Shown: in pieces, positions 1-13,500 of the stretch
Layout of the letters: the number at the start of each line of letters is the position of its first letter
How positions within the stretch are numbered: position 1 is the stretch's first letter
Origin: Paramecium octaurelia
Lineage: Eukaryota > Ciliophora > Oligohymenophorea > Peniculida > Parameciidae
Reading direction: 5' to 3'
Assembly: GCA_905182995.1 (NCBI GenBank)
Contig: CAJJDP010000021.1
Coordinates: 4,648-68,647, forward strand
Length of the DNA stretch: 64,000 nt
Made by a program: the position numbers and the translations under genes
Notes under the pieces: generated by a model
Databases searched by the model: none
What the model was told of the DNA's origin: nothing
What the model saw: the letters and a program-made list of their open reading frames with translations, nothing else

Positions 1-3000
1 AATTCATACATATATATTTTATTATTAATTCTTATCTAAAGTTTGCAATACTTGCTCTTCATCATATGATACTTCCTTTGATTATATTGTATTTTTCTCA
101 GCCAATAGTGTTATAGTAGCAATTACTTTGAAATTTCCATATAGGAATATCGTAAAGGTTTTTTTGAAGCTTCTCTTTAAAGTTCTCTAAATAGTACTTA
201 GTTTCGTTGTCCTAGCATCAAACTTACTAAGTTCGCTAATAATAAAGATAATATTTATAAATTAAATTGAGGCAGCTGTACATAAAACCTCCAATAAAAA
301 ATTTTTTCATCCTTTTAAAACACCTTCCCTATTCAAATATAATTATTCAATTGTAGATTATCACACCACCATCTACTGCAATCAGGAAAGTTGTCTTTCA
401 AATGTGCTACATACATAAAGTTATAAGAATTATTAGAGCAAATTTCTGCAAAGAATATAAGCAGTGCTATCTTTATAGGATCCAAAATAATTTGAATCTT
501 AGAAGTTATTGTAATTTAAACCAAAAGTTAGCGTACCTTGAACTGATATCTATAAAATCTTAAGTAAGTCTTGAAGCTGTTCACCTTAATCATGGGAATA
601 TGCATTGAGCATATTAAGCACTATCATATTAATAATAATAACCTGCACGAAAATTAGTACTTAAAGCACAATTAATTTCATATTAATATTTATAATAAGA
701 ATGAGAAGGATCACTCCCACCAGTTTAAAACCCGATGCATAAGATTCACAAGTGTTGCAGCACAACATAACTGACTTTGAGTTTTCAGTAATAAATTAAG
801 TTCAAAAAAAAAACTATTCCATTTGTTCTAGGAGTTGATAATTCTTAAAATTCCTAGATGGCATTAACAAAGAAACATAACCAATGGACTCAGCTGCTCG
901 TTTATAAACATTACAGGTTTGTGCACAATGCTTCCAAATAGTGGTGTATCAGAAAAATTTCCAAACAGACATGTTAACATGAATATTTGATCTGCTGATC
1001 AACTAGAGATAGTACTATTGATTTTTTAGCCAGAATTACTCATTATTATAAACATATGATGACCAACATTTTATCAAACAGCGAAAGTGTAAACATAATT
1101 TTTTAGCGTTCATTACAAAGATGATATCCAGCGATATAAGAAAACAATTAGCAGCGTATTAAATATCAGGTAGTAAAAGTGAATAACTTGGCAAATATAA
1201 GTATCTACTTAAACAACTCTACATAGACAGTGTTTATGAAGTACATTATGGATTTTATGTGGAGAAGTTAAGATAAAATTGTACTACTGTAATTATAATT
1301 ATTAAATACATTTAGTTTAGAAGTTGAAAAATCTAAGGTGCAAACCAACTTGTATCATCATAACATTCGGACAGCCCATCTTACAAGTACTATATGAGTC
1401 AAGTTGCCTGAGTAAGTAGATACTCATAATCACAATATGAGAGTGAATAAATATTTTTTCATAAAAGCTATAAGTGAGCAGACATACCGTGATAATTTAT
1501 TACCAAAGTGATAATTTTCCAAACTTTGGTTATCATTATAATGTGTATTGATATATTTGTTAATCTTTCGTAGACAATCTTTTTTTTTTAGAGGCTGTAT
1601 GTATTTCTGTTTGGATCTAATGTATCACCACAAAGTTGAGCAATATTTAGTTCCAGAATTGTTCCTGTAGCACAAGGATTAAAATAGATGACAAAATTAG
1701 TAGCATATCAAAAAAGTAAGACGAAAACTTTAAAACTTATAGCCCTGATTATGTTGGTATAGATGGAGTATCCAAAGATGAAAATTGTGCAAGTATTTTA
1801 TCTGAAAATATATTGATTGATATGAATAAGTAGCACAATATCAAATGCGACTCTTATAACTTATGTGAAACGAAACCTTAAAAGTGTTATTATAAGCGAC
1901 GATTCTTGCAACGCAGTCGAAGCTTTGCGAGTTCAATCAGCCCAGTCAATAAAGGGTAATTACATGCAATGAACCTATGGATATTTTAGGAAAGTAGCTA
2001 TTGAACATACCCACCAGATAGAAAATTTCCATCAATAACACAACAGCATGTATTTTCTTTGTTGATCATGCTACAAAAAGGAGGTGTTGTGGTAAATGGT
2101 AGGATCTATGATTATATAATCCTCAGAGTTTTTAAGGATATAAAGAAAATTATTGTAAGTTGTTTGAGTTGTGAAAAATATCTAAAGGTGTATTATTTAA
2201 AAGACAGTAGTAGATGCAACTGCCTTATTTTCAAAAGTTAGGCGTAGAGTTATACGTTGCAAGTGTTTGTGTTATTTAAAAGGCAATATTCAGGAATTCA
2301 ATTCACATATATCTGCATCAATATTGTATCTAGCACAATGTGAATAACAACCCAAGGCATTTAGGATAGCTCGAATCTCTGTAAAACAAATTTAACCTCA
2401 GCCGCTAGCATTTTCAGATTTTTTCATGGTTTTTGCACTCTACACAAACATTATTATTAAACATTATTGCTTAATTGCCAAAACATAATAAGCGAATGTC
2501 CACTTGAGAACTGTTCAAGATGTACAAGATTTACTATTATTTTTTTAAGTAGAACAATGTTATCCAAAAGAAACTTGTATTATATTGAGTCGAATAAACA
2601 ACACTTAATTAATAAGCACAGTACATCTGTAAATTTAGTTCAAACTAAATTACCTTTTAAGCATTAATTAATCATCATTATTGTATGATAATATCTCTGA
2701 ATGAAAGAGTACCAAACGTTTGCTCACATATAGAACAGTTAGGAGAACAATATAGAAAGTATCCTTTATAAAATAGTGAAAAGTTCTATAACAAGGAGGT
2801 GTACTCTCAAATCAAACCGTGCATTTAGTACTTAATAAAACATATATATATTGGATAGACATTGAAAGGAAGCTATAAAGTTTAAAAAACTGTCAGAAAA
2901 TTTTAAAACATTTGTGAGGATGCTCATAACAAAAATAGTTGTTTTATTTTATTTATATATAATCAATATATTTTGCTTGAGGGTAATTCCTTGGATCAAA

Positions 3001-3589
3001 GGATCAAAGTTATAACAGCTCACCTAGATGTAACTGCGGGTGTAAAGAGGGAACCTGATCAAGTGCTGTTTTCTCAATCAGGACTCCGACCTCCACCCAA
3101 TTTTGTTGTGTACAGTTCTAGACCAGTTTAACTATTCATCAATTTCAATCTCTTATTATCGAAAATTATTTTACAATTCGTATTAGTTCTTCATAGCATT
3201 TATTAGTTTTGGATTTCATTTGCCTTTGTTATTTTGATATTAGAATATACGACTTATTATTTGATGTTGATTTCAAATCTTTTTAAAATATGAGGAAATT
3301 TGAAAATTTTTTGTAGTGCCATTCAATTTATCTTCTTAAAATGCAATATCCTTATTAATAGAAAAATTAAAATAAATTCTGTCCTTAAGATAATTAATAT
3401 TCAATATCAAGATTTTTTAAACTTCTAAATTGGACTTTTTGGAAAATTTTAGAATTGTTCTAATACAGGTGGCTATTGAATACTGAAAATAAAATAATAC
3501 TGTTTGAAGGAATTGCTTTTGAAAATATTGAATGATAAAAATTTGCTTGAATATCTTTGTAACTTTTATCTTAAGGTAAGACTCGTGTT
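1..3589. other. Gene-free, possibly decayed region
   Basis: No reading frame here behaves like the genes further right, even with TAA/TAG read as glutamine. Open stretches of up to about 150 codons exist in several frames. One, on + at about 1570-2010, includes a protein-like block around SPDYVGIDGVSKDE. Another, at about 1971-2110, includes FFVDHATK. They are in different frames, lack clear starts and do not join by the usual 20-32 nt introns. In so compact a genome, 3.6 kb without a gene suggests decayed genes or retained germline-limited sequence. That is inference. No telomeric repeat is seen at the window edge. Confidence 0.5.
3038..3098. other. Candidate structured RNA hairpin
   Basis: A long imperfect hairpin can be drawn: GGGTG 3038-3042 with CACCC 3094-3098, GAGG 3047-3050 with CCTC 3090-3093, and CCTGAT 3054-3059 with ATCAGG 3077-3082. 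This gives 15 base pairs, with a 4-nt bulge on one side and a 7-nt internal loop on the other. AATTTTG follows at 3099-3105, loosely like an Sm site, and an ATAACA resembling an H box lies about 20 nt upstream. The stretch is visibly richer in G and C than its surroundings. No known RNA family was recognised, so this is only a candidate. Confidence 0.25.
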
Positions 3590-4345
3590 CCGTTGTTTAC
3601 ATACTACAAACTGACTAACTTATTCTAACTACTAAATGCTAATATAGAACCATCAACTGTTAGTACATAATGATTATGAGGAACTAATTATAACGTTTAT
3701 TATTTTGGTATAACATCCCATAAACGGATGGAGTTACCATAACTACCAGATGCTAAACTAGTGCCATCAGAGTAGAAACATACTGATAGAATTCCATTAT
3801 CATAACTATTCAACTAGGCTATTTAATTTCTTATCCTAACAACCCGTAAACGAATAGTGCAATCCCCACTACTAGATACATATTTTAGTACCATCAGAAG
3901 AGGATCAAATCGACCAAACAGTATGATCATGGCCTTCTAATTTAGTTTTTTATACTCCAGTATTAGAATCCCATTGATGGACAGAATAATCTGAACTACC
4001 TGATGTTAATCTAGCACCTTCAGGAGAGAAACAGACTGTATTAACATTGTTACTATGACCAACTAATCTGCCATTTTATTACCCTGTCTTAACAAGCCAC
4101 AAACGGATAGACCTATGATAACTACCAGATGGCAAAATCGTACCATCAGATGAGAAATAGACTGATATGACAATATCAACTTGTTTACCTATGAATTTTT
4201 ATATTCCTGCCTTAACATCCCATAAAAAGATGGCGTAATCATCGCTGCCTGATGCTAATGTAGTACCATCGGGTGAGAAACAGACTAAATTAACTGGACA
4301 AGTATGACCAACTAATTTTGTTTTTTCTCATCCTTTCATAATATC
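3590..4345 (-). pseudogene. WD40-repeat pseudogene fragment
   Basis: About six WD40 units on the minus strand resemble those of the intact gene next door (FSPDGT..LASGS..IRLWDV). The frame is broken. A TGA replaces a codon at the FSPDG step of one repeat (near 3905), a one-base insertion shifts the next repeat, and another in-frame TGA sits near 4330. The repeats are far more diverged from one another than those of the intact gene. There is no N-terminal domain. It is best read as the dead tail of an older tandem copy of the 5240-10534 gene. Confidence 0.8.
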
Positions 4346-5239
4346 CATTAAATGGATAGTAATTTGTATTCCGGCAGCAGGGGCTTGGGAAAACCCTACG
4401 ATATTAGGGATACAGTTACCACTTCAGAATTTGTGAATGAAAAAAACGATGTAGGTACTATCCCGAATTTGTGAATTTTGAAAATTCCCAAATGAACATA
4501 TAAATTTCAATTTTTATTTAAGGACAATAAAAATACCATAAGTAAATTTAACTTTTAAATTAGGCTATTTATTCATCTTACTAAGCTTAAGAAGGTATCT
4601 TTTCTTGGTTCTTGCTTCCTTGATAAATTTATCCGCAGCTCAGAAAATTTGTAGTAGCTTAATATGATAGAACTATTTCATTTGGTCTAAGGATTGGTGG
4701 TTCATTCGAACAATAAAATATGGAAAATTTTTCAATAATAGATTTGTGATAAAATATAGATTGAATCTTATTATTAATTGAAAAAAGGAATTTCAAATCA
4801 GTTTCAGTTACTTTAAAGTAGACTGTGATAGATGTTAGAAAAAAATATGAAACCTAAATACCTTTATTATGTAAATTAAATATAACTTTTAGGTTATAGA
4901 ATTTCTCCCTTTTTTATCTTTAAACTTTTAACCTCAGAGCTTAATTCTTAATATTTACAAATCGTATAGAAATCCAGAAATAAAATTCACTAAAGAAGTT
5001 ATTTAAATTATTCAGGAGATCAAAGTTAGTTATAAAAATAAATAATACTTTTTGTTTCCATAATTTTTATTAATCATCAATTTTATTTAAATTGTTTTAA
5101 GTTTTCTAATATCAAGCATCCTTTAGATTTGAACAATTGTTTTAGATTTTTACCTTAATAATTTTCTAAAACTCCTCTGAAAATTAATGTGTCTGTAGTC
5201 TCTAAAATCGGATTTTGACATATGCTTTGTATTGTACGA
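4346..5239. other. Spacer between WD40 pseudogene and WD40 gene
   Basis: No coding sequence was recognised. A small perfect hairpin, CCCTA at 4394-4398 with TAGGG at 4405-4409 and a 6-nt loop, stands out in an otherwise AT-rich stretch. It lies just upstream of the pseudogene and just downstream of the intact gene's stop. It could be a remnant of WD40-flanking sequence. No function is claimed. Confidence 0.4.
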
Positions 5240-8200
5240 TCAAACTTAACTTAAGAAAAATATATCAAAAATACCATGTAATAAAATTGAAAGACTTTAA
5301 AGTGACAATTTGAACTAGGAAAGTTATTGTTTATAGAGACTATCTTGATAGTAGATCTCATTGGCTGCCTTAACATCCCATAAACGGACAGAGTTATCTG
5401 AACTACCAGATGCTATACCATCAGAAGAGAAATTGACTGAAATAACTTTCTATAAAGGAAAATCTAATTTTGCTGTCTTAACATCCCATAAACGGATAGA
5501 GTTATCATTACTACATGATGCTAATGTAGAACCATCAGGAGAGTAACAAATTGAATTAACACAATCTGAATGACCATCTAATTTGGCTTTTTATTATCCT
5601 GTCTTAACATCCCATAAATATATGGACTTATCATAACTACCAGATGCTAATGTAGTACCATCAGAAGAGAAACTGACTGAAGTAACGGTAGATGAAGGAC
5701 CATTTAATTTTGCTTATTATTATCCTGACTTAGCATTCCATAAACGGATAGAGTTATCTGAACTACCAGATGCTAATGTAGTACCATCAGGAGAGTAACA
5801 AATTGAATTAACCCAATCTGAATGACCATCTAATTTGGCTTTTTGTTATCCTGCCTTAACATCCCATAAGCGGATTGACTTATCTGAACTACCAGATGCT
5901 AGTGTAGTACCATCAGGAGAGAAATTGACTTTATAAACCCAATTTAAATGACCATCTAATTTGGCTTATAATTTTCCTGTTTTAGCATCCCATAAACGAA
6001 TTGATTTGTCTCTACTACCAGAGGCTAATATAGCACCATTAGGAGAGTAACAAATTGAATAAACTGTTCCAGAATGACCATCTAATTTTGCTTTTTATTA
6101 TCCTGTCTTAACATCCCATAAACGGATGGAGTTATCTGAACTACCAGAAGCTAATGTTGTACCATCAGGAGAGAAATTGACTGAATAAACTGTTGATGAA
6201 TGACCATCCAATATAGCTTTTTATTATCTTGTCTTAACATCCCATATACGGATAGACTTATCATCACTACCAGATGCTAATGTAGTACCATCAGGAGAAT
6301 AACATATTGAATTTACCCAATCTGAATGACCATCTATTTTGGCATGTAATTATCCTGTCGTAACATCCCATAAACGGATAGAGTTATCATTACTACATGA
6401 TGCTAATGTAGTACCATCAGGAGAGTAACAAACTGAATTAACACAATTTGAATGACCATCTAATTTGGCGTTTAAATATCCTGTCTTAACATCCCATAAA
6501 CGGATGGAGTTATCTGAACTACCAGATGCTAATGTAGTACCATCAGGAGAGAAATTGACTGAAGTAACTGCTTATTTATGACCATCTAATTTGGCTTTTT
6601 ATTATCCTGTCTTAACATCCCATAAACGGATAGAAAAATCTCCCCCTTTCTAATTAGATCCACTAGCAGATGCTAATGTAGTACCATCAGGAGAGTAGCA
6701 AATTGAGTTAACCCAATCTGAATGGCCATCTAATTTTGCTTTTTAGCATCCTGTCTTAACATCCCATAAACGGATAGACTTATCATTACTACCAGATGCT
6801 AGCATAGTGCCATCAGGAGAGTAACAAATTGAATTCACTTAAAATACATGACCTTATAATTAGGCTTTTTATTTTCCTGTCTTAACATCCCATAAATAGA
6901 TAGAATTATCATCACTACCAGATGCTAATGTAGTTCCATCAGGAGAGTAACAAATTGAATTAACTTAATATTCATGACCATATAAAATAGCTGTTTAATT
7001 TCCTGTATGAACATCCCAAATACGGATAGAACAATCTCCCCCTCCATAATTAAATCCACCACCAGATGCTAATGTAGTACCATCAGGAGAAAATTTGACT
7101 GATCTAACTGTATCATAGTGACCATTCAATTTGGCTCTTTATTATAATGTCTTAACATCCCATAAACGGATAGACTTGTCTCCACTATTAGATGCTAATG
7201 TAGTACCATCAGGAGAGTAACAAATTGAATTAACAAAATTTGAATGACCCTATAATTTGGCTTTGAATTATCCTGTCTTAACATCCCATAAACGGATAGA
7301 CTTATCATTACTACCAGATGCTAATATAGTACCATCAGGAGAGTAACAAATCGAATTAACTTAATATTAATGGCCATCCAATTTGGCTTTTAACTATCCT
7401 GTCTTAACATCCCATAAATGAATAGCCTTATCATAGCTGCCCGATGCTAATGTAGTACCATCAGGAGAGAAATTGACTGAAGTAACTACTTAGTAATGAC
7501 CATCTAATTTGTCTTTTTATTTTCCTGTCTTAACATCCCATAAACGGATAGAACAATCTCTCTCTCCTATACTAGATTTACCACCAGACGCTAATGTATT
7601 ACCATCAGGAGAGAAATTGACTGCTCTAACTGCTTATTAATGACCATCTAATTTGGCTTTTTAGTATCCTGTCTTAACATCCCATAAACGGATAGAGTTA
7701 TCTGCACTACCAGATGCTAATGTAGTACCATCAGGAGAGTCACAAATTGTTCTTACATCATTTGAATGACCATCTAATTTTGCTTTTTATTATCCTGTCT
7801 TAACATCCCATAAACGGATGGAGTTATCTGAACTACCAGAAGCTAATGTTGTACCATCAGGAGAGAAATTGACTGAATAAACTGTTGATGAATGACCATC
7901 CAATATGGCTTTTTATTATCTTGTCTTAACATCCCATATACGGATAGACTTATCATCACTACCAGATGCTAATGTAGTACCATCAGGAGAATAACATATT
8001 GAATTTACCCAATCTGAATGACCATCTATTTTGGCATGTAATTATCCTGTCGTAACATCCCATAAACGGATAGAGTTATCATTACTACATGATGCTAATG
8101 TAGTACCATCAGGAGAGTAACAAACTGAATTAACACAATTTGAATGACCATCTAATTTGGCGTTTAAATATCCTGTCTTAACATCCCATAAACGGATGGA

Positions 8201-10534
8201 GTTATCTGAACTACCAGATGCTAATGTAGTACCATCAGGAGAGAAATTGACTGAAGTAACTGCTTATTTATGACCATCTAATTTGGCTTTTTATTATCCT
8301 GTCTTAACATCCCATAAACGGATAGAAAAATCTCCCCCTTTCTAATTAGATCCACTAGCAGATGCTAATGTAGTACCATCAGGAGAGTAGCAAATTGAGT
8401 TAACCCAATCTGAATGGCCATCTAATTTTGCTTTTTAGCATCCTGTCTTAACATCCCATAAACGGATAGACTTATCATTACTACCAGATGCTAGCATAGT
8501 GCCATCAGGAGAGTAACAAATTGAATTCACTTAAAATACATGACCTTATAATTAGGCTTTTTATTTTCCTGTCTTAACATCCCATAAATAGATAGAATTA
8601 TCATCACTACCAGATGCTAATGTAGTTCCATCAGGAGAGTAACAAATTGAATTAACTTAATATTCATGACCATATAAAATAGCTGTTTAATTTCCTGTAT
8701 GAACATCCCAAATACGGATAGAACAATCTCCCCCTCCATAATTAAATCCACCACCAGATGCTAATGTAGTACCATCAGGAGAAAATTTGACTGATCTAAC
8801 TGTATCATAGTGACCATTCAATTTGGCTCTTTATTATAATGTCTTAACATCCCATAAACGGATAGACTTGTCTCCACTATTAGATGCTAATGTAGTACCA
8901 TCAGGAGAGTAACAAATTGAATTAACAAAATTTGAATGACCCTATAATTTGGCTTTGAATTATCCTGTCTTAACATCCCATAAACGGATAGACTTATCAT
9001 TACTACCAGATGCTAATATAGTACCATCAGGAGAGTAACAAATCGAATTAACTTAATATTAATGGCCATCCAATTTGGCTTTTAACTATCCTGTCTTAAC
9101 ATCCCATAAATGAATAGCCTTATCATAGCTGCCCGATGCTAATGTAGTACCATCAGGAGAGAAATTGACTGAAGTAACTACTTAGTAATGACCATCTAAT
9201 TTGTCTTTTTATTTTCCTGTCTTAACATCCCATAAACGGATAGAACAATCTCTCTCTCCTATACTAGATTTACCACCAGACGCTAATGTATTACCATCAG
9301 GAGAGAAATTGACTGCTCTAACTGCTTATTAATGACCATCTAATTTGGCTTTTTAGCATCCTGTCTTAACATCCCATAAACGGATAGAATAATCTCCTCC
9401 ACCATATTCAGATCCACCACAAGATGCTAATGTCGTACCATCAGGAGAGAAAATGACTGATCTAACTGTATCAGAATGACCATCTAATTTGGCTTTTTAT
9501 TACCCTGTCTTAACATCCCATAAACGGATAGAATAATCTCCTCCACCATATTCAGATCCACCACTAGATGCTAATGTCGTACCATCAGGAGAGAAATTGA
9601 TTGACATAACCTTTTTAGTCTAACCCTCTAATCCTAATTTGAATTTTTACTTTCCTGTTTTAAGATTCATTAAATACACAAATTCTCTGCTGCTGAATGC
9701 TAATGTAGTATTATTAGGTGAGAAACAAACTGATTTTATCTCCCCTATACCCCTAATTCTGCCCTTTTCTTACCCAGTTCTAACATCCCACAATATAATC
9801 AAACTATCATCACTACAAGTAGCTAATGACTTACCATCTGGAGAGAAGCAGACCGAATTGACATTTCTACAATGACCATTTAATTTATTTAACTCATGTA
9901 TTTTGATATTTTTCCATTTACAATTAAACATTTAAGCTTAATTCAAGTTTATTCCACTAATATCTACATTGTCAAGTTCTGATCCATTGAATAAGCATCT
10001 TACAAAATTTCCACCAACTAAAGAGGTATCTCTAATTTTGATATTCTCAAAACTTTATTCCCTCAAATCCACTTTCATTAAAACCAGTAAATTAAGAGAA
10101 TTTGATCCACACTAAATATATCTCTCATCTAAAGCAGTCAGATGAACTAAAAATTTTAGGAATTCTATAATCTTCTTATCCAATGATATTTTTATGATTA
10201 GATCCTTTTTATATTCTTCATAATCATCTATTGAGTAATTTTGTGTATTAAAGTCATGATCCTTAATTTTTTTGAGAACATCCGTTATTCTCTTAATGTT
10301 CTTCTCCCCATTGAAAGTCTATACTGTATCAAACAGAGATAAAATTTCTCCCTTTTATCTTTCTCTTTCTAAAAGGAATTTATTTTGATCTAATGAGAGA
10401 AATTCAAGGCAGTCTTAAATTCTCTCTTTTTTTAATATTTTTATGAGTATAGGAAGGACTACTTCATCAAGCTCTTTGGATAAGGCCAAAACCTTATAAA
10501 ACTCTCCAACTTATTCTTTTTTGTTGCGGTGCAT
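5240..10534 (-). CDS. Giant WD40-repeat protein with pentapeptide-like segment
   Basis: One intronless frame of 1,765 codons, from ATG at 10534 to TGA at 5240. Residues 1 to about 150 are helical and charged with no recognised domain. About residues 160-205 have a pentapeptide-repeat rhythm ([33 protein letters not shown]). About 35 WD40 units of 42 residues follow, each with [13 protein letters not shown], a D-x-SIRLWDV strand and GHS, which is enough for five seven-bladed propellers. A few units carry a short Gly-rich insertion before IRLWDV. The C-terminal 28 residues leave the repeat pattern. WD40 propellers are generally protein-binding scaffolds; the partner here is unknown. The repeats are unusually uniform at DNA level and part of the array is recently duplicated. 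The open frame across 5.3 kb of repeats argues that it is functional. Confidence 0.85.
5361..9880 (-). repeat. 126-bp coding tandem repeat array (WD40 units)
   Basis: About 35 tandem copies of a unit of about 126 bp coincide with the WD40 repeats. The plus-strand landmarks are CTTAACATCCCATAAACGG (the IRLWDV strand) and GTACCATCAGGAGAG (the SPDGT turn). Several units carry an extra 15-21 bp in the same place. Copies in the middle of the array are far more alike than the first and last units, as expected from unequal exchange or gene conversion. Confidence 0.9.
6072..9390 (-). repeat. Recent 1,692-bp tandem duplication inside the WD40 gene
   Basis: Sequence from 6072 recurs at 7764 with an offset of exactly 1,692 bp, and stays nearly base-for-base identical to about 7690/9382. 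I saw one mismatch near the start (atatagc versus atatggc). 1,692 is a multiple of three (564 codons, about 13 WD40 units), so the frame is kept. The two copies share synonymous positions and insertions that differ between neighbouring units, which marks a block duplication and not independent repeats. Confidence 0.9.
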
Positions 10535-13500
10535 TTACTTTTTTTAAAAATAATATTAAATTTCTATTACTTTATTTTGAGCTTTATAATATAATCTTAA
10601 GCATCTTGTATATATTTGTAAGGGAGAAGTAATTTTTTCATTTAGATCAAATTATAATAGTGACGACTATACTTACGACTAGCTTAATCTTAACAAATAT
10701 TTAATAACAACATAAACAAATTCAGTAAAGCATTGATCATTTAAATAAAGGAATGCAAACTCTTCGCGATTGTCCGTCGTTAATAGAAGCAAATAAAAAT
10801 TTGGTAGAATAATTTTGCACCGATCTAAAAACGTGAGAAAAATAATTTATGATTTATGGGTCTGTTTTGGATTATACTAATACAATAATTTATTATGTGT
10901 TGAGACACTATTCATAAATAATTTGCTCAACCTTTTAAACAGATTTTTTTACATTGAGCACTTCCTTCCTCTTCAACATATTCTAGCATAATTATTTCTT
11001 TTCATTTCAGCTCAGACGCATTATCCCTTATGCTTCTATTTTAATATCCTTAGTAAATTATTACAACTTCGAACTCATGTTAACATCATTTATCAATTAT
11101 TATTTTATTAGTGCCATCATGTTTCAGTAATGTTAGATTTAGACCAATTTTCCTTGTGGCAAATTCAGTATATACACTGATATTTGATTCCTCATAAGTA
11201 GATTCTACTTGTGATACTTCATGCCATCCTTCTTTTGTATTCCTATAAGAAAAATCCACTTTAAATACTAATGTGTATTCGTATTAAAATAACGAAATTC
11301 TTCTTTTCAGTGGACACCCTGCATGCTTGATTATTTATTGCAGAATATGCGTAAGCTTGTGTGCATTAAATTGGCACTTCTTGATATAATAATACACTTG
11401 AAGATGTAAAATTATGCAAAGGTTTAAGTTATGGTTGGTAATGGCCATTGTGAAGTGCTAAATAATCCACAAAAAAGAAAGCATTTAGCCTATCCATTAT
11501 TAGAACATAATTTACAGGAGACTAAAGTGGATGAACTATACTACCCAAGTTAGCTATTAGCTCATAATATATAAATGGTACCATATTAGTACTACTTATA
11601 GAACTAGGCTAAGTAACCATAGGTGATAGTAAAGAACCATTATATTATCCTCCATTGTTTGTTTTATCGACATCAGAATTTGTAACACAATTTGAGCCAC
11701 TTCCTCTTGAATATATTAATAATTGATATAATCAAGCAACTCCTGGAAATAATAATTTATTTTGGCTGTTCAATAATTTCCAAAGCAAAGTTAAACAATA
11801 GTTAATTATAGAGTCTTTAGAACATCTCAAAATTTTTTACTTTGCTATTTGAAAGTAATATCCATGGGCATATTGGTTTTAATCCTTTGATAACAGCTTT
11901 AATTGCATATTGTAAACATCATAGCTACAACACTTCTGGACATTGATAAGGATTTTAGGGTAAGTTATACATACTGGGAGGTATGGAAGCTCAGGGATAG
12001 AATTTCACTATGATAATAGACTCCATAGAAATGAAGCTTTGAAGCAGTTTGATAAAAACCAGAATTAATATGTGCAATTTGGGACATAGTTTCATGCATA
12101 ACTATTATATACCCAAACCATGAGATGTAGCAAAGTGGCTTAGGATGCTTATGATATCCAAAATGAAGGAAGAACACCAGGATTTTTGGAAGTATATATT
12201 CAAAAAACATTTGAATAAATTACTAATATAGCACAAGTTTATTACTAAAATATTAAAACTAGTCTAGAAAGAGTTTTCCAAGAACACTAAAGGGTATGTG
12301 GAATGATCTTTACATATATTGTATTGTGATAAAACATATAAAAAACTAGTACAACTCAACTCTCACATTTATTCATAAATGCTAAACATGAACCTAATTA
12401 AGTATCATTTTGATGTAATCTGGATTTAATGCATCCCCCCAAGTCTATTAAAAAAATAGTTAAGAAGTTGTGGATTTTCCTAATGACTTCTTCATACAAT
12501 AAAAACACTATTTTTGTTAAAGCTCTATTGTTAATTATTAGAATATCTAATAAAGTATTTGAACATCTCAAGGAGTATAAAAATTCAATAAGTAGGTGAT
12601 GCTCCAAATCGATATTATCCACTAAAACAGAAAGAAATTTATGATATGCAAAACCAGCATATCGTTTGTTGATGTACAAACTCCTCCAATATAACCATCA
12701 ACACATAATGAACAATTGATAGTGTTTCCAGTGCAATTTTACAAGAAAAATTGATAACGGAGCGTAAAGTGGGGAAATTATCATAGCATCCTCCGTTGTG
12801 TCAATAAACATAATAATCATGCATGTAATAGCCTGTAGGTTGTAATTAAGAAAGAAGATAATTATTAGTATAGGGAAGCTCATCTCTTTTCCTGGATTTG
12901 ATGTTCAATATACTTATTGGCAAAATTTTTTGTAAGTCAAGACAAGTGCTTATTATCTACTTCATCTACTTCTTGTTTAGGAGATGCATTACACAACAAT
13001 ATACGTTTCACAAGAGGCATAAATGGTAAGCTAATTATGGCTATAAAAGAAGTATATAATAATCTTTAAACTCTTCAGCTAACCATTAGATTACCATTTT
13101 GCAGTGGTGGTAAGTTTGCCTTGTTCCAATTATGAGATTTTTGATAATCATTGTCCTGTTTTTTTTAGCAATTTGTGAACAAGTTTTCAATCAGGTAAAT
13201 TTGAAATCTTGCAATTTGATTAAATTGCTAAGCTAAAATTAAACCTCTAGAATAATCAGGAATTCAATTAGATTATATGCTGTATATTAGGACGGAATAA
13301 TTATTTGATAGGAATAAAATTTATCATGCGTAGTGAAACTCAAAAAGTGTGAACAATGTTATGGCATAATTGGATAATTAGCCATAATAAGCTGAGTTTA
13401 TTAGTTCATATAACCTGAAGCACAATTGAAATTCCTTGTTAAAATTATCATTGAAGTTTTACTGAATTTCTTCAGTGTTTTAAACTTTAATTGTAAATTA

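Noticed and set aside
540-760. Minus-strand GGSDPSH and hydrophobic stretch resembling a cation-channel pore end
   Set aside because: The motif and the hydrophobic helix lie in different frames, no conserved neighbours follow, and open frames of this length are expected by chance when TGA is the only stop.
5361-9880. CRISPR-like array or simple minisatellite
   Set aside because: The repeats encode in-frame WD40 units without spacers; the array is protein coding.
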